A DNA stretch of 6,363 bases from Actinomycetota bacterium (GTDB taxonomy: Bacteria > Actinomycetota > Actinomycetes > Nanopelagicales > Nanopelagicaceae). Made by a program: the position numbers and the translations under genes. The notes under the pieces were generated by a model that saw only the letters and a list, made by a program, of their open reading frames with translations, was not told where the DNA came from and did not search any database. This document shows positions 4,994-6,363 of the stretch, piece by piece; the first letter of the stretch is position 1, and the number at the start of each line of letters is the position of its first letter. The DNA lies in assembly GCA_026392815.1 (NCBI GenBank), contig JAPLBI010000155.1:1-6363 (forward strand). Direction: 5' to 3'.

Positions 4994-6363
4994 CTAGGTC
5001 AGAGAAGAGAGCTTGTAATAGGCGCCATTCCACTTGATCTCCTTGTGGAACTCATCGCTGGTGGTCGCGGCGCTGATGCGCAGGTGCTCGACTGAGGCGA
5101 TATTGGCGAAGTCATTTAACGTCTCGACATCTAGGGATGTACTTAGGACGGTGTGGTGCGAACCGCCGGCATAGATCCAGGATTCAGCTGATGTGGCAAG
5201 AGATGGGGCCGGCTTCCAGACTGCACATGCAACAGGTAGCTTCTTTAACTCTTTATCTGGCTTAACAACTTCGATGTCATTTGAAACGATGCGAAAACGA
5301 TCACCGAGATCCATTAAACCAACTACGCGACCTTGTGCAGGTGTTGCGTTGAAAACTAAACGAACTGGGTCATCTTTTCCACCGATACCAAGTGGATGAA
5401 TTTCGCACTTTGGTTTTTGATCTGTAATTGTGGGACAGACTTCGAGCATATGTGCGCCCAAAACTTTTGGTTCACCAGGTCCGAAGTGATAGGTGTAATC
5501 CTCCATAAATGAAGTTCCGCCTTTAAGGCCTTCGGTCATGCTCTTGATGATGCGTAGCAGTGCGGATGTTTTCCAGTCTCCTTCACCGCCAAAGCCATAA
5601 CCCTTCGACATCATGCGTTGCACTGCTAAACCTGGGAGTTGCTTGAGTGCACCGAGATCTTCAAAGTTAGTTGTAAACGCTGTGAAGTTTCCGGCTTCCA
5701 AGAATCGTTCTAGCGCGATTTCAAGAGATGCCTGATAGCGCAGTGAATCGTGGCGGGCTCCACCTTTTTTAAGTTCGGTAGAGACTTCAAAGATCTTTTC
5801 GTACTCAGCAACTAGCGAATCAATTGCGCTCTCTTCCACTGCAGCAACCGCATCAACGAGTGCGTTAACTCCGTAAGCCTCAATAGACATGCCTAGTGCG
5901 ATCTGGGCACTGGTCTTATCGCCATCGGTAACTGCCACATAACGCATATTGTCGCCAAAGCGTGCGAGCTTTAAGTTTTGCGCTGTATGCCAACCAATAG
6001 CAGCGCGCATCCAATGTGCGATGCGAGTTGTGACGTTCTTATCGCTTACATGCCCGGCAACTACTTTGCGCGCCATATGCAGGCGTGCTTGCACGTGGCC
6101 ATGTTCACGATCGCCGTGAGCTGCTTGATTTAGATTCATGAAATCCATATCAATGGTTTCCCATGGAAGTTCAGAATTTGCTTGGGTATTCAAATGCAGG
6201 ATTGGAACCTGCAGCGCATTTAAGCCACCGATCCACATCTTGGCGGGTGAAAATGTATGCATCCAAGTAATCACGCCGAGGCAGTTGGGATTTGCTGATG
6301 CCTCTAAACAAAGGGCTTTGATCGCTTCAGGTGTTGTTAGCACTGGCTTCCATGTCGCCTTAA
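4994..6363 (-). CDS. araA: L-arabinose isomerase, 5' end off the right edge
   Basis: About 455 codons are visible and run into the right edge without a stop. The GTG at 6343 is only an internal valine: the preceding in-frame codons (K-A-T-W-K-P) continue the alignment with E. coli AraA around its TTPDEI segment, so roughly 45 N-terminal residues are missing. Counting that valine as 1, diagnostic motifs are WMHTFSPAKMW (27-37), IDMDFMNLNQAAHG (64-77), RFGDNMR-VAVTDGDK (128-143), GEGDWKT (253-259), GGTSFMEDYTYHF (275-287), LGAHMLEVCP (295-304) and AGGSHHTV (392-399). The Mn-binding set of AraA is kept: Glu254, Glu281, His298 and His396/397 (E. coli Glu306, Glu333, His350, His450). It converts L-arabinose to L-ribulose in the cytoplasm, and many members also isomerise D-galactose to D-tagatose. 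The rest of the araBAD pathway is presumably upstream, outside the window. Confidence 0.97.
   Translation of the reverse strand, partial: KATWKPVLTTPEAIKALCLEASANPNCLGVITWMHTFSPAKMWIGGLNALQVPILHLNTQANSELPWETIDMDFMNLNQAAHGDREHGHVQARLHMARKVVAGHVSDKNVTTRIAHWMRAAIGWHTAQNLKLARFGDNMRYVAVTDGDKTSAQIALGMSIEAYGVNALVDAVAAVEESAIDSLVAEYEKIFEVSTELKKGGARHDSLRYQASLEIALERFLEAGNFTAFTTNFEDLGALKQLPGLAVQRMMSKGYGFGGEGDWKTSALLRIIKSMTEGLKGGTSFMEDYTYHFGPGEPKVLGAHMLEVCPTITDQKPKCEIHPLGIGGKDDPVRLVFNATPAQGRVVGLMDLGDRFRIVSNDIEVVKPDKELKKLPVACAVWKPAPSLATSAESWIYAGGSHHTVLSTSLDVETLNDFANIASVEHLRISAATTSDEFHKEIKWNGAYYKLSSLT

Noticed and set aside
4529..5095. Three overlapping plus-strand open frames (4529-4807, 4722-4943, 4895-5095)
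   Set aside because: Their sequence is low-complexity Ala/Gln/Val or mirrors the signal peptide and araA 3' end; they are antisense shadows and overlap each other.
6341..6343. GTG as the araA start codon
   Set aside because: In-frame codons continue upstream to the window edge and align with the AraA N-terminal domain, so it is an internal valine.
1..6363. tRNA, rRNA, CRISPR arrays, insertion sequences or phage genes
   Set aside because: Nearly all of the window is accounted for by six coding regions; the two gaps contain no tRNA-like cloverleaf, spaced direct repeats or transposase remnants.

Overview
The window looks like part of a compact bacterial carbohydrate-uptake locus. All genes lie on the minus strand, so they are read from the right edge towards the left. 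G+C is moderate, mid-40s percent by eye. Genes are tightly packed, with 1-nt and 4-nt overlaps, and the largest gap is about 190 bp. The solute-binding protein, the MalF/MalG-type permeases without their own ATPase, and the AraA sequence fit a low-G+C, streamlined actinobacterium such as the freshwater acI group (Planktophila/Nanopelagicus-like). That assignment is inference; no rRNA or phylogenetic marker is present.

Reading in the direction of transcription. (1) 6363-4994 holds the C-terminal ~455 codons of L-arabinose isomerase (araA). Its first ~45 codons lie beyond the right edge. (2) 4990-4804 is an intergenic control region with a short GC hairpin behind araA, a 16-bp inverted repeat (possible operator), a TTGACT -35-like element, a leader and a good Shine-Dalgarno. 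(3) 4803-3538 is a secreted sugar-binding protein of the Thermus glucose/galactose-binding type. (4) 3537-3391 contains a perfect 18-bp stem hairpin followed by a U-rich run, then a 14-bp AT palindrome. (5) 3390-2485 and 2488-1595 are two ABC permease subunits overlapping by ATGA. (6) 1567-596 is an aminoglycoside-phosphotransferase/choline-kinase-fold small-molecule kinase. (7) 596-1 is the N-terminal 198 codons of an enolase-family protein, coupled to the kinase by a TAATG overlap and cut by the left edge.

From the binding protein onwards the genes read as one operon: bind and import a sugar-like solute, phosphorylate it, then act on the phosphorylated product with an enolase-like enzyme. 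The ATPase is missing and is probably a shared MsiK/MsmX-type subunit encoded elsewhere. The most interesting element is the pairing of an uncharacterised kinase with a diverged enolase. That enolase has Asp where canonical enolases have the catalytic-site Glu of the Gln-Glu motif, which suggests a non-glycolytic role and possibly an undescribed catabolic branch. AraA is adjacent but seems to be a separate transcription unit.
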